DNA of 44,518 nucleotides from DASTDH01 sp035601575 (GTDB lineage Bacteria > Verrucomicrobiota > Verrucomicrobiia > Chthoniobacterales > JAFAMB01), in the NCBI GenBank assembly GCA_035601575.1, contig DATNNZ010000167.1, positions 1 through 44,518 on the forward strand, written 5' to 3'. Each line of letters starts with the position of its first letter. Position 1 is the first letter of the stretch. Positions 15,436 to 24,492 of this stretch are shown here, one piece after another. The notes under the pieces are model-generated. The model made no database searches. It saw only the letters and a program-made list of their open reading frames with translations, and was not told the DNA's origin. A program made the translations under genes and the position numbers.

Positions 15436-15867
15436 TCAAAAAACTTGCTTCCGCACTAAACAAGTAGTAATACTACGCACCGATGCGGTGGCAAGAATGT
15501 TTTCTGCCGCTCTCGGATTATTGCATTCCCCTCCGGTGGCGATACCCGTCGAATAGCCGGTGATTGCTCGATTTTGGATTACCACGTCGGAAAAGCCACT
15601 GACCCGGATGCCGGCACTCGAGTTCGGACGTGCAGACGTCGAAATAGAAAAGCCTTGGAAATCAATCGTAACGGCAAAAATACTGACACTGATCCCGTCA
15701 CCTGGAGACGATGTAGTGAGATCGCCTTGCAAGACATATTTGCCAGGTTGCGTGATCGTAAACGGAATCGAAGTGATGGGGGTCGCCGGTCTCGGTTGTC
15801 CGTAGCTAGTAACCGTGAGCGATCCGATCCCTCCGACGATGAAACAGTAGGTTAGTAGCCTTTTCAT
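15436..15867 (-). pseudogene. Truncated exported parallel beta-helix protein
   Basis: It starts with a Sec signal peptide (MKRLLTYCFIVGGIG, ending near SYGQ), followed by PFTITQPGKYVLQGDLTT and beta-helix-like rungs (GISVSIFAVTIDFQGFSIS, GIRVSGFSDVVIQN). Such proteins normally continue for another 150-250 residues of helix. Here homology stops near GGECNNPRAAENIL and the last 20 codons look random, ending in the operator region at 15464. It is most likely a 3'-truncated gene whose tail was replaced by the promoter region of the neighbouring operon. Alternatively it is a short secreted protein; expression is unknown. Confidence 0.6.
15464..15476. promoter_or_regulatory. Perfect palindrome GTAGTA-A-TACTAC, distal operator
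   Basis: A 13-bp perfect palindrome. It lies about 247 bp from the related site at 15215, which would suit DNA looping by an RpiR-type oligomer. It is located at the 3' end of the truncated beta-helix gene. Confidence 0.5.
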
Positions 15868-16190
15868 GGATAACCTAATTTTTGGGGGAATAGTTGAAGA
15901 TCGTTTAGAAGACGAAGACTAACCAACGCCACTAGGCGCGAATGAATTAACTGGCAAACCGCCGATTGGGAACAAGCTGCTCTTCCGAATAGTGAGAGAG
16001 CGGAGCACACTCAAAATCGCTCACGTTTTCCCACTCTTTATCGTGCAACTTGCTTGCTCGGGAGAAAGACCAGGTTGCCCAACGGATAAAAGAGTCCTCC
16101 CTTCGGGCATCACGCTTTTCGAACTGGTGTTTGTCAATCCAAATTGTCGGCTGGCGGAGCAAATCGTCCCGCGTTCAGCCAAGCCGATGC

Positions 16191-16278
16191 TTGTCAATCA
16201 AAGGGTGACTCGTATAGTGGCTTCCTCAAGTGAAACGGTATTTAGCCTGGGCAATTCATGCAGCCGGCTTTTGGCTGC
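16191..16278 (+). promoter_or_regulatory. Candidate sigma70-type promoter and leader hairpin for xylulokinase
   Basis: TTGTCA (16191-16196) and TATAGT (16213-16218) are separated by 16 bases. A leader hairpin GCAGCC/GGCTGC follows at 16260-16278. The rest of 15868-16338 holds no convincing gene; a second TTGTCAATC motif occurs at 16134-16142. Confidence 0.45.
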
Positions 16279-16338
16279 TTGCTATCGTCAATTAATTGAG
16301 CGAGCGCCGCACTATGGCTTTACGGTCTTAAAATTCGT

Positions 16339-17865
16339 ATGTCCCCAGGAACAAAAGATCTGCTACTCGCGATCGATGTCGGGACCGGCAGTGTGCGGGC
16401 CGCGCTGGTCAATGTTCAAGGTCAAGTCGTCTGCTTCCATGCGGCGGAACATGATCAGCAAGTCCCCCAATTCGGCTGGTCTCAGCAGCGACCTTCGGAT
16501 TGGTGGAACGGAGTCGTTCTGTGCATTCGTTCAGTGTTGGAGAGAGTAGAAGCAGCCCCTGCGCGGATCGCTGCAATCGCCTGCTGTGGGCAGATGCACG
16601 GCACGGTCTTGCTCGACCAATCCGGTGTTCCGGTGGTTGATTACGCTCCGCTTTGGAATGACAAACGGACCCGCAGAGTGCTCGACGAATTCTTGCGCCA
16701 GCACGACCAGGAAAAGTTGCTGCCGATCACTGGAAACCCGGCTGCCACCGCTTGGCCGGCGTTCAAGCTCCTCTGGTTCAAGCATGATCTTCCCGATGTT
16801 TATCGGCGCGCACGTTCGGTTCTCATTGTGAAGGACTTTATTAATTTTAAACTCACTGGTCACAAGGCTATCGACCGTCCGGAGGCATCTACTACGTACC
16901 TGTACGACGTTGGAACGCGCTCCTGGAGCGGCTCAATCATCGATCTCTTAGAGCTCAATCCAGATTTGTTACCGGAGCTGAAGTCGCCTATCGATATCGT
17001 CGGCACCATTTCTAAACAGTGCTCGGAACAAACCGGTCTTTTGTCAGGAACTCCCGTCGCAGTCGGAGCTGGCGACTTCCCCGTCACTTTGCTGGGATCC
17101 GGAGTCAGTCCAGTCGGTGTGGGCTCGGACTCCACCGGTACTTCTACGCTACTCACCTTGCAGACGGAAAAGCCTGTCCTGCACCCGATTATTAGCAACG
17201 TAGCCGGCATCGACCAAGGTTGGAGTGCATTTACTATTTTGGACGCAGGCGGTGATGCGATGCGTTGGGCTCGTCGCGCCTTCCACGATAACGAGCTCAG
17301 TTACGACGAACTGGTGAAACTAGCCGGTGCAGTTGCTCCCGGATCTGACGGACTTCTGTTTCTTCCCTATCTCAACGGGGAGCGCCTTGGTCCACGAACC
17401 AATGCCCGGGCCCAATTTTTCGGTCTCACCTACGGTCATCAGAGCGGTCATCTGCATCGTGCGGTCATGGAGGGAGTCGCGTTCGCGTCGCGGCGAAATC
17501 TGTCCATCATGGAGGAGAGCGGCAACACACTCAATTACATGATCGCAAGCGGCGGCGGAGCGAAAACGAGGCTATGGTTGGAAATTAAGGCCAGCATCTA
17601 TCGGACACCCATTCGTACGACCAAACACACGGAATCCAGCATTCTAGGTTGTGCCATGATCGCCGGTACCGCGGCGGGTATTTATCCATCTCTCGCCGAA
17701 GCATCGAAGCGCCTCATTCAATTAGACGACGAAATCGTTCCCAACCCCGATTGGGTTCCGCGCTATAAAAAGCTGGCCGAGTTGTTCGACCAGATCTACA
17801 ACGACGCCGGACCGTATTATGAGAGACTGGATGCGTATGCGGCGGAGTTTGGGGCCGCGACGTAG
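16339..17865 (+). CDS. xylB: FGGY-family pentulose kinase, probably xylulokinase
   Basis: A 508-residue FGGY kinase phosphorylating a ketopentose, most likely D-xylulose, to the 5-phosphate for entry to the pentose phosphate pathway. ATP-binding DVGTGSVRA starts at D13. The xylulokinase-type signature CGQMHG is at 83-88, and the likely catalytic base is D246 in GAGDFPVTLLGSG. The C-terminal FGGY region reads ASGGGAKTRLWLEIKA, followed by SSILGCAMIAG. Family length is about 490-510 residues, so it is complete. It is convergent with the SDR and ABC-transporter operon, consistent with import of a pentose or pentitol, oxidation by the SDR and phosphorylation here. It has its own promoter candidate at 16191. 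Confidence 0.87.
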   Translation: MSPGTKDLLLAIDVGTGSVRAALVNVQGQVVCFHAAEHDQQVPQFGWSQQRPSDWWNGVVLCIRSVLERVEAAPARIAAIACCGQMHGTVLLDQSGVPVVDYAPLWNDKRTRRVLDEFLRQHDQEKLLPITGNPAATAWPAFKLLWFKHDLPDVYRRARSVLIVKDFINFKLTGHKAIDRPEASTTYLYDVGTRSWSGSIIDLLELNPDLLPELKSPIDIVGTISKQCSEQTGLLSGTPVAVGAGDFPVTLLGSGVSPVGVGSDSTGTSTLLTLQTEKPVLHPIISNVAGIDQGWSAFTILDAGGDAMRWARRAFHDNELSYDELVKLAGAVAPGSDGLLFLPYLNGERLGPRTNARAQFFGLTYGHQSGHLHRAVMEGVAFASRRNLSIMEESGNTLNYMIASGGGAKTRLWLEIKASIYRTPIRTTKHTESSILGCAMIAGTAAGIYPSLAEASKRLIQLDDEIVPNPDWVPRYKKLAELFDQIYNDAGPYYERLDAYAAEFGAAT

Positions 17866-17897
17866 GCTTGGCGGAGTCGGGTTTCGCCCTACCAAAA

Positions 17898-18692
17898 TCA
17901 CGCCACCACTTTCAGCATCCCCCCGTCGACAAAGTAAGCGGACCCAACTGAATAGCTTGCCCTCGGCGAGCACATAAAGACGAAGAAGTGTGCGATTTCT
18001 TCCGGCGTGGCAAATCGATTGATTGGCGCGTACTCGCGGGCAACGCCATCGAGGTGGGCCTGCCAATCTCCACCTGTGTCAGCGGTTAATTGTTTAGCGG
18101 TCTTGATCCAATCCGGGGTGAGCACTAACCCAGGATTAATCGTGTTCACACGGATATTATCTTTGATGAGCTCGTTCGCGAGAGTTTTGGAAAACATCAA
18201 CAGCGCAGCTTTGGTCGTGTTGTAAATCGGCTCATACCAAAGCGGTTGAACGGTACAGATCGAACCATTGTGCAAAATCACTCCACCTCCGCGTTTTCGC
18301 ATGAACGGCACCAAGCCGCGTGCCAGACGAACAGCCGCCATCACATGCAGATCCCAGTAATATTGCCATTTCTCGTCCGGCGCCTCCATGACCGTCTCAT
18401 TGCTGCCTGTCCCCGCGTTATTGATTAAAATATCGGCGCCACCGAATTCAGTTTCTGCCGCCCGAACAAGTGCTTCGGTTCCAGCGGGAGTAGCGACATC
18501 TGCGACAACTCCCACTGCGCGGACTTTGAACTTTTCAGCAACCCGCTTGGCCTCGGTCTGGACTCGATCTGCCTGACGCGCCGCTAAAACCAGATGGACG
18601 CCCTCCGCCGCTAAACCTTCGGCCACAGCGAGCCCGATTCCGACACTTCCGCCCGTAATAACGGCCACTTTATCTTTTAATTCTAAATCCAT
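17898..18692 (-). CDS. Short-chain dehydrogenase, likely polyol/sugar dehydrogenase of the transporter operon
   Basis: A 264-residue classical SDR: GGSVGIG (14-20), NNAG (91-94), S144 in HNGSIC, Y157 and K161 (YNTTK), and the C-terminal VGSAYFVDGGML. It is the last gene of the binding protein-permease-ATPase-permease operon, 33 bp after the second permease. This suggests that it oxidises the imported sugar or polyol before the xylulokinase step. NAD(H) versus NADP(H) preference and the substrate are not resolved. Confidence 0.87.
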   Translation of the reverse strand: MDLELKDKVAVITGGSVGIGLAVAEGLAAEGVHLVLAARQADRVQTEAKRVAEKFKVRAVGVVADVATPAGTEALVRAAETEFGGADILINNAGTGSNETVMEAPDEKWQYYWDLHVMAAVRLARGLVPFMRKRGGGVILHNGSICTVQPLWYEPIYNTTKAALLMFSKTLANELIKDNIRVNTINPGLVLTPDWIKTAKQLTADTGGDWQAHLDGVAREYAPINRFATPEEIAHFFVFMCSPRASYSVGSAYFVDGGMLKVVA

Positions 18693-18725
18693 AATAAATG
18701 ACTTATATAGCGGTCTTCTAGGAGG

Positions 18726-19712
18726 TTACTTCACAATCACAATCTTGGAACGATCGATGGTGAGGGCAACTGCGAGAATGAGCACCAGCCCGAACACGAT
18801 CTGTTGGGCGAAGATGTTTACGCCGATAAATGTCATTCCCACTCGCACAATTGTGATAATCAAAGCGCCTACCGCCGTCCGGCCTATCCCCCCTGCTCCA
18901 CCGGTGATCGCTGTGCCACCGACGATTACCGACGCGATCGCCGGCAACAACAATTGATCGGCCAGATTGGGAGAGCCGCTGCCTTGTCTTCCAGCCATCA
19001 GAACACCGGCTAATGCCGCAAGCGCACCCGAGGTCGCGAAAGCGAGTACTTTGTACCGATTGACCTTTACACCGGATGCCCAGGTGGCCGGTTCACCGGC
19101 GCCAATCGCAATACTGTATCGACCAAACGGCGTATATTTCTGGCACCAAATGCCAAGCGCGCCGACAATCGCCGCAATGCAAATCACATTTGGTAGACGG
19201 AGACTGCCTAAACCGAACAGACTTCCATTAACCCAGGTGAGATAGGCACGGCCCGATTCTTCGATGCTGATCGCACGCTCGTGCGACAGTAAGAGCGCAG
19301 CGGAAACCAGCAACCCACTCGTAGCCAGCGTCACAATAAACGAGGGAATTTTGAGCCATACGTGAAACACCCCACTCACCGTGCCGGCCACCAACCCCAT
19401 TGCCAACGCCACAATAAGAAACCCGTAGCCGTAAGTCGGTAGCATGAGCGCAACAATGACGCTGGCAAAGGAACAGATCGCCTGAATCGAAAGATCGATG
19501 CTTCCCAGCATGACGACGAAGGTCGAGCCCGCACCTAGGATGAATAGAATCGCTGTGTCGGCCACGGTTACGATCAAACTCTCCAAATTGAAAAAGCCTG
19601 GGCGTAGAGTGCCGATCACCAATACTAATCCGACCAACACGAGCAAGGGTGCAAAGGCGCGGATCTGCTCCCCGTAATTGGGCTTCTTCAACGTAGTTGA
19701 TGGTGCGGGCAT
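18726..19712 (-). CDS. RbsC-like sugar ABC-transporter permease (second copy)
   Basis: A 328-residue integral membrane protein of the ribose/xylose-type permease family, with eight to ten hydrophobic segments beginning at APLLVLVGLVLVIG. The family landmarks are STFVVMLGSIDLS near residue 60-75 and ASVIVGGTAITGGAGGIG near 260. ATG 19712 lies three bases after the ATPase stop. It forms a putative heterodimeric channel with the permease at 21240, which would be unusual for RbsABC-type systems where one permease commonly homodimerises. It is located in the inner membrane. Confidence 0.9.
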   Translation of the reverse strand: MPAPSTTLKKPNYGEQIRAFAPLLVLVGLVLVIGTLRPGFFNLESLIVTVADTAILFILGAGSTFVVMLGSIDLSIQAICSFASVIVALMLPTYGYGFLIVALAMGLVAGTVSGVFHVWLKIPSFIVTLATSGLLVSAALLLSHERAISIEESGRAYLTWVNGSLFGLGSLRLPNVICIAAIVGALGIWCQKYTPFGRYSIAIGAGEPATWASGVKVNRYKVLAFATSGALAALAGVLMAGRQGSGSPNLADQLLLPAIASVIVGGTAITGGAGGIGRTAVGALIITIVRVGMTFIGVNIFAQQIVFGLVLILAVALTIDRSKIVIVK

Positions 19713-19716
19713 ATTC

Positions 19717-21234
19717 TCAAACCATGTGGCCAATGAGATCAATCTGCTTTGGCTTATTTCCGGGCGGTGCATCGAAACGCGCAGTTACTTGACCATCGCG
19801 CATCACAATTATGGAATGGGAAAGCCCGATTGTTTCTTCCAGTGTGTCAGCCGTGAGGACAATCGCAATTCCTTGTTCGGAGAGCGTGCGCATCAAATCA
19901 TAGACCTCCTCCTTGGCTCCGACATCGAGACCACGCGTCGGGTGATCGAAAATCAAGATCTTTGATTGCGCGTTCATCCACTTCGAAAGGACTACCTTTT
20001 GCTGATTTCCCCCGCTGAGGTTGAGGCAGAGCGCGTCAATGCTGGGTGTGCGGACGTGCAACTTCTTGACCCAGTTTTCCGCGACTTCACGCTCCTGCTT
20101 GGTCTGAATCGCTCCCGTCTTCATGACCGTGGCGAGACTCGCTAGTGTGATATTGGGAACGATAGGTAACGAAAGCACCAGGCCTTCTACTCGACGCTCG
20201 CGTGGAATGTAGCCAATACCCAGAGCTGCTGCCTGATCTGGCGAGCTTAATCGAACCGGCCGCCCCGAAACCGTCAGGGTTCCGGAAGTGTGAGGAAGAA
20301 ACCCGAAAAGTGTGCGGGTCAATGCTTCGCGCCCAGATCCAATCACGCCAGCGATGCCCAGGATCTCCCCTTGTCGCAAAGTAAAATCAACGTTGCGATA
20401 GGAGCCGTCCACCGTCAGGCGCTCGGCCCGAATCACTTCGGTCTCTCCCGGTACACGTTGCCGAGCCTCGCGGTAATACTCGGCGTGAAGCTCTCTTCCG
20501 ACCATGAGCCGGTGCAATTGCGGAACACTCGTTTCACTGGCCGGCATCTCGGCTACGACCTTGCCATCCTTCATGACGTAGACGCGGTCAGAAATATGCA
20601 GCACTTCATCCAAACGATGCGAAACGAAGACGAAACTCGCGCGAGTCCGCAAGGCCCTCACCCGCTCGAATAGAATATCGATTTCGCGTTGCTCTAAAAC
20701 GGAGGTTGGCTCATCAAGCAAAATCACCAGGTGTCGTTCCGTTCGCTCTTCCAGCGCCAAGGCTTTCGCCAATTCGACCATTTGCCGTTCAGCGAAGCTT
20801 AATCGCGCGGTTCGCGCGGCCGGATCTATATTCAACTGGACTTTCTCCAGCTGCCGCCGAGCGGCTGCATGCAAAGCCGGCCAAGAAACAACTCCCAAAC
20901 GGCTAAATTCTTTCTCCTGACCGAGATAAATATTTTCCGCAACGGTAAGATTGGGAAGCAATGATTGCTCCTGAAACACGATGCCAATTCCATTGAGATT
21001 GGCTTCACGCGGGCTGTGCAGCGTAAGGGGTCGGCCGTCGAGCAGCAGGGCTCCGTTATCGGGCCGATAGACTCCCGCCAGAATCCGAATCAGCGTCGAT
21101 TTACCTGCGCCGTTTTCGCCGACCAAGCCAACAACTTCACCCGGCCTGATCTCGATTGAGACACGGTCCAAGGCTTGAACCCCAGCGAACGCTTTGCTGA
21201 CGTCGGTCAGGCTAAGAAACGCTTTTTCTGCCAT
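19717..21234 (-). CDS. RbsA-like sugar ABC-transporter ATPase with two nucleotide-binding domains
   Basis: A 505-residue peripheral ATPase energising sugar import. The first domain has Walker A GENGAGKST (39-47), a signature-like LSFAERQMVELAKAL and Walker B VILLDEPTS. The second has GVIGSGREAL in place of a canonical Walker A, LSGGNQQKVVLSKW as signature and ILIFDHPTRGLDVG, with His in place of Glu after the Walker B Asp. A degenerate second site is normal in the RbsA/MglA class. The ATG at 21234 is six bases after the first permease gene, and the gene lies between the two permeases in the operon. Confidence 0.92.
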   Translation of the reverse strand: MAEKAFLSLTDVSKAFAGVQALDRVSIEIRPGEVVGLVGENGAGKSTLIRILAGVYRPDNGALLLDGRPLTLHSPREANLNGIGIVFQEQSLLPNLTVAENIYLGQEKEFSRLGVVSWPALHAAARRQLEKVQLNIDPAARTARLSFAERQMVELAKALALEERTERHLVILLDEPTSVLEQREIDILFERVRALRTRASFVFVSHRLDEVLHISDRVYVMKDGKVVAEMPASETSVPQLHRLMVGRELHAEYYREARQRVPGETEVIRAERLTVDGSYRNVDFTLRQGEILGIAGVIGSGREALTRTLFGFLPHTSGTLTVSGRPVRLSSPDQAAALGIGYIPRERRVEGLVLSLPIVPNITLASLATVMKTGAIQTKQEREVAENWVKKLHVRTPSIDALCLNLSGGNQQKVVLSKWMNAQSKILIFDHPTRGLDVGAKEEVYDLMRTLSEQGIAIVLTADTLEETIGLSHSIIVMRDGQVTARFDAPPGNKPKQIDLIGHMV

Positions 21235-21239
21235 GAGCC

Positions 21240-22313
21240 TTACTTCACAAATTTCATTCGGTTGCGATCAATCGAGGAAGCCACCGCGATGATAATGATG
21301 ATTCCCTGAACCGCTTGTTGAATATCCGGAGAGATACCGAGCAAAACCATTCCGTTACCCAACACGGCAATGATCAGTACGCCGACCAGTGTATTCAATA
21401 CGCCTCCGGCACCGCCGCTTAACGAAGTGCCACCGACCACCACCGCCGTGATAGTCGAAAACAGTCTGCCGTCTCCGATGGTGGCGTTGCCTTGGCCGAG
21501 TTGTGCTGCCGCCAAGACTCCGCCAATCCCATAGAACGCGCCGGCCAGCGTGAAGACCAGAACCTTGACCCGGTTAACGTGGATGCCAGAGAGCACAGCG
21601 AGATCTTCTCCGCCTCCAATGGCCAAGACATGACGACCAAAGATCGTGAACCTTTCGATCAACCAAGCAAACACGAGCACCCCTAGAGCAACCCAAACCG
21701 CCAATGGAAAGTTGAAAAAGCGGGTGAGGGCGAGCGAGCGAATCTCCGGGTCGAGAACCCGAGCGTTTCTCCCACCCAGTATCAAGGTTGCTAGCCCGAT
21801 TCCGACGAACCAGCTGCCCAGCGTAACCATGAAAGACGGAATACGGACTCTCACATGAACAAACCCATTCAGAAATCCGATGGCCGCACCCGCGATGATG
21901 GCAAAAATTGGGGCGGTCCAGCCAAAAGAATTCTGATTCATATCGTTGCGGACCAAGATGGCAACGACGACTGCGCCGAGCGCAAGTATGCCCTCTACGG
22001 AAAGGTCGACGCTCCCCAACAGAATGACGAAGGTGGCACCCAAAGCGAGTACCAGCGGAATCGCAGCAGAATTGGCGATCCGCACAAAATTAAAAAAATC
22101 AAAAAAACGCGGATTGCGTAATCCGATCAGGAGCGATAGGACCAGCAGCGCGAGAAGCGGGGCAAAAGATTTAACCCGCTCCAGCCATTTGCGGGAGCGC
22201 GTTTCCGGCTTCGTCACTTTGGCTTGCGCCGATTCAGTGTCGGCAATTGCGCTGGTTGAAGATTTGTTCACTTCGCAGAATGTCTCGTCGCTGTGCTCGT
22301 GATCATACGACAT
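21240..22313 (-). CDS. RbsC-like sugar ABC-transporter permease (first copy)
   Basis: A 357-residue permease with a 50-residue hydrophilic N-terminal extension before the first membrane segment (FAPLLALLVLSLLIGL). It has the conserved ATFVILLGSVDLSVEG and VVVGGTSLSGGAGG. ATG 22313 was chosen because the codons upstream come from an inverted-repeat element. A 258-bp gap containing that repeat separates it from the binding-protein gene, which probably tunes the ratio of binding protein to membrane components. Confidence 0.9.
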   Translation of the reverse strand: MSYDHEHSDETFCEVNKSSTSAIADTESAQAKVTKPETRSRKWLERVKSFAPLLALLVLSLLIGLRNPRFFDFFNFVRIANSAAIPLVLALGATFVILLGSVDLSVEGILALGAVVVAILVRNDMNQNSFGWTAPIFAIIAGAAIGFLNGFVHVRVRIPSFMVTLGSWFVGIGLATLILGGRNARVLDPEIRSLALTRFFNFPLAVWVALGVLVFAWLIERFTIFGRHVLAIGGGEDLAVLSGIHVNRVKVLVFTLAGAFYGIGGVLAAAQLGQGNATIGDGRLFSTITAVVVGGTSLSGGAGGVLNTLVGVLIIAVLGNGMVLLGISPDIQQAVQGIIIIIAVASSIDRNRMKFVK

Positions 22314-22326
22314 AGAGATAGTCGGC

Positions 22327-22490
22327 GGTCGGAGGTTGCGTCCGGCCGCTGCGGCGCCCGGAAACGACCCAGGGCGCACCTATTAAATTAGACATGGGTT
22401 GTAACTAGGTCGTTTCGGAACAATAAACAGCTCCAGTTCGTCAAGGACCGTTTGCGGGCGCCCGGCAGCGGCCCGACGCACCCTCCGACC
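22327..22490. repeat. Long inverted repeat with ~40-bp arms inside the transporter operon
   Basis: Arm 22327-22366 and arm 22449-22490 are complementary over about 90 percent of their length. They lie between the binding-protein and permease genes. The left arm and its continuation resemble 33002-33049 (GTCGGAGG, then CCCGGAAACGACC), so this is a dispersed intergenic repeat. A transcript would fold into a strong stem that could stop most polymerases or protect the binding-protein mRNA. Confidence 0.7.
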
Positions 22491-22571
22491 TACGGGAATA
22501 TCTCGATATCTCTTTGGCGACGACAAGGATTAAAGCAGCTAAGCCTCAGGAAGCAACCCGAGGCTCCCCCC

Positions 22572-23657
22572 TCAACTTGCAACGTTGCCCCAGTAATCGT
22601 TCCAATCAACCTTAGGCGTGGTTTGAATGTAATTCTTTATGAAATCGTCGACCGTATCTTTCGTTACTAGAATACCTTTTGCGTTGTAGTTGCGATGATT
22701 GTCCGGTTCTTTGGTGACATCAAACTTACCCGTCCGCGCACCGTAACCAATCGACAGGCCCATCCCTCCCTGCCAATAAGGATTCCAGGAAGCGGTCGCC
22801 GCCATATCTCCGCTTTTCACCGCCTCTACCGCGAGCTTGATCCCGTCGGTGCCGGAAACAGGAATTTTGCCGTTTAACCCTTCCGCCCGCAACGCTTCCA
22901 ACGCGCCACTCGCCATGTCGTCGTTCGCAGCCCAGATCCCCTTAATGTCGTTCCCAAACTTGGTCAGCCAGGTACCGGTAATCGTGAACGCCTCCGATGC
23001 TTTCCAGTGCGCCTCTTGGAAATCGAGCAATTTCACATTTGGATTTGCGGCTAACGCCTTCTCCAAACCCTGCTTTCGCTGAATCGCCGGTGTATTGGAA
23101 ATGATACCGCCCAAGCCGACGATCCCGCCGGAGCCACCGAACGCCTTAAATAACGCCTCGGCGGTCTGCTGGCCATAGATCACCCCATCGAAAATGATGT
23201 GGGCGATGTAATACGGGTTAAAATCTTTCGGATGTAAATCGTCCGGTTTATTCCACTGTGTCACCACGTGGGCTTTGGCATTGACGCACGCTTCGACGAT
23301 AGCTCGAGCATCTGGTGAATCGTTTGGATCAACGTTCAAAACCAAATTACCGCCGGTCTTGGCCAAGATGGCGCGAATATCAGCGATTCCTTTCTCGCTA
23401 TTTCCTTCGGTGACCAGCGTGACGTATTCGCAGCCAACCGCTTTGGCAAAATCAGCACCTCCTTGATTCCAGGTCGCATGATACGGATTGGCGAGGGATC
23501 GGATCGAATTTACCAGGACTGGCTTGCTATCTGCGGCCAACAGTTTACGCGGTATCGCAGTTAGAACTGCAGTCGCGCCGGTTACGACGGCGGCTCGACG
23601 AATAAACGTCCTCCGGGGGATCGGTTGACGGATTAGATCAGGGTTTTCAGGATTCAT
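22572..23657 (-). CDS. Periplasmic sugar-binding protein with Tat signal (RbsB/peripla_BP type)
   Basis: A 361-residue substrate-binding protein of the ribose/xylose class that delivers the sugar to the two permeases. The N-terminus carries a twin-arginine motif RRTFIR (from residue 15) and a hydrophobic stretch before AIPRKLLAAD, so export in folded form through Tat is likely. The body shows EGNSEKGIADIRAILAK, NVDPNDSP, WAANDDMASGALEALRA and GTDGIKLAVEAVKSG, typical of family 1/4 binding proteins. ATG 23657 is preceded by GTGGAG; a GTG at 23672 is less likely. It is the first gene of the operon. Two GTAGTA-A-TACTAC-like sites lie upstream. Confidence 0.9.
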   Translation of the reverse strand: MNPENPDLIRQPIPRRTFIRRAAVVTGATAVLTAIPRKLLAADSKPVLVNSIRSLANPYHATWNQGGADFAKAVGCEYVTLVTEGNSEKGIADIRAILAKTGGNLVLNVDPNDSPDARAIVEACVNAKAHVVTQWNKPDDLHPKDFNPYYIAHIIFDGVIYGQQTAEALFKAFGGSGGIVGLGGIISNTPAIQRKQGLEKALAANPNVKLLDFQEAHWKASEAFTITGTWLTKFGNDIKGIWAANDDMASGALEALRAEGLNGKIPVSGTDGIKLAVEAVKSGDMAATASWNPYWQGGMGLSIGYGARTGKFDVTKEPDNHRNYNAKGILVTKDTVDDFIKNYIQTTPKVDWNDYWGNVAS

Positions 23658-23759
23658 ATCGCTCAACTCCACTTTCGCACTCTACTGGGAGAGGATTCTC
23701 TCCAGCTAGCGACGGGGGAATACCGCGAGGCTATGTGTTACGGCCGAAAAATCAACACG

Positions 23760-23772
23760 GAAATAATACTAC
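23760..23772. promoter_or_regulatory. Operator-like site before the transporter operon
   Basis: GAAATAATACTAC matches the perfect palindrome at 15464 at 11 of 13 positions and lies about 100 bases upstream of the binding-protein start. It is a likely RpiR binding site linking the transporter to the catabolic operon (inference). Confidence 0.4.
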
Positions 23773-23925
23773 GGGATAAGGTATGAACGATTTAGTGCTT
23801 CTTAAATTGGCGCCAACCCTTTCTTTCCACCTCCATCCGCTATTCTAGCCGAAAGTCGGCTGTGCAACCCGGCGGTTCTCATCGATGGATCGAGGCGGTT
23901 GGCCGAACGGACACCCCGCTTTGAT

Positions 23926-23938
23926 GTAGTATTCTTCC
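23926..23938. promoter_or_regulatory. Second, inverted operator-like site before the transporter operon
   Basis: Read on the minus strand it is GGAAGAATACTAC, sharing AATACTAC with the other sites. It lies 270 bases upstream of the binding-protein start and 20 bases from the 3' end of the merR-like gene. It is weaker than the site at 23760. The gap 23673-23958 otherwise holds no gene. Confidence 0.3.
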
Positions 23939-23958
23939 GTGATTCTAGGACCAGGATC

Positions 23959-24420
23959 CTAGATCCAATCCTTCTTTATTGCCGCTGATGATGGTTGGGC
24001 GGGTGGAGACTTCGCCCGAACATGAGTAATTCGTCGCTTAAGCAGCCTTTTGCCACATTCATCGAGAGTGTCGCAGTGGCAGCGATGTTGTAACCGGACA
24101 AGCAGACGCTGCATGGTCTTGATCCGATCAATCGACGCCTCGAGCTCCACTAATTTTCGCTGGGACAGTGCTTGCCAACGGGCCGGTGCCCTGGTGCCAT
24201 CGGCAAAACCAAAAAACAGTTCTCGGATTTCATCCAAAGTGAAGCCGGTGCTGCGCGCGCCTTGTATCACCGCAAGCAGGTGGAGATATGTTGTATCGTA
24301 ACGTCTTTGCCCACTCGTTCTCTGGATCGGAGGAAGTATTCCGATCTGTTCGTAGTAGCGAATAGCTGACGGCCGAAGCCCGACTTCTCGCGCCACCTCG
24401 GAAATGGATAATTGTGGCAT
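23959..24420 (-). CDS. MerR-family metal-type regulator
   Basis: A 153-residue MerR protein: N-terminal helix-turn-helix ISEVAREVGLRPSAIRYYEQIGILPP, then a dimerisation helix and a C-terminal metal loop with C114, C116 and C122 (RCHCDTLDEC). C114 and C122 are spaced as C-x7-C as in CueR/ZntR-type proteins, while the CxCx5C part recalls SoxR without its first Cys. ATG 24420 was chosen because it gives the canonical N-terminus; a longer frame adds 39 unlikely residues. The gene is divergent from the small exported protein at 24568, with the palindromic operator between them. Confidence 0.88.
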   Translation of the reverse strand: MPQLSISEVAREVGLRPSAIRYYEQIGILPPIQRTSGQRRYDTTYLHLLAVIQGARSTGFTLDEIRELFFGFADGTRAPARWQALSQRKLVELEASIDRIKTMQRLLVRLQHRCHCDTLDECGKRLLKRRITHVRAKSPPAQPSSAAIKKDWI

Positions 24421-24492
24421 TCCACAGCATAGATGATCCGGTTCCGATTGCCATTCGCGGCCAATGCGAAAAAACCTTAAAAAACCATTTGC

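Noticed and set aside
15992..16549. Plus-strand frame of 185 codons overlapping the xylulokinase start
   Set aside because: It overlaps a clear kinase gene in another frame and covers its promoter region.
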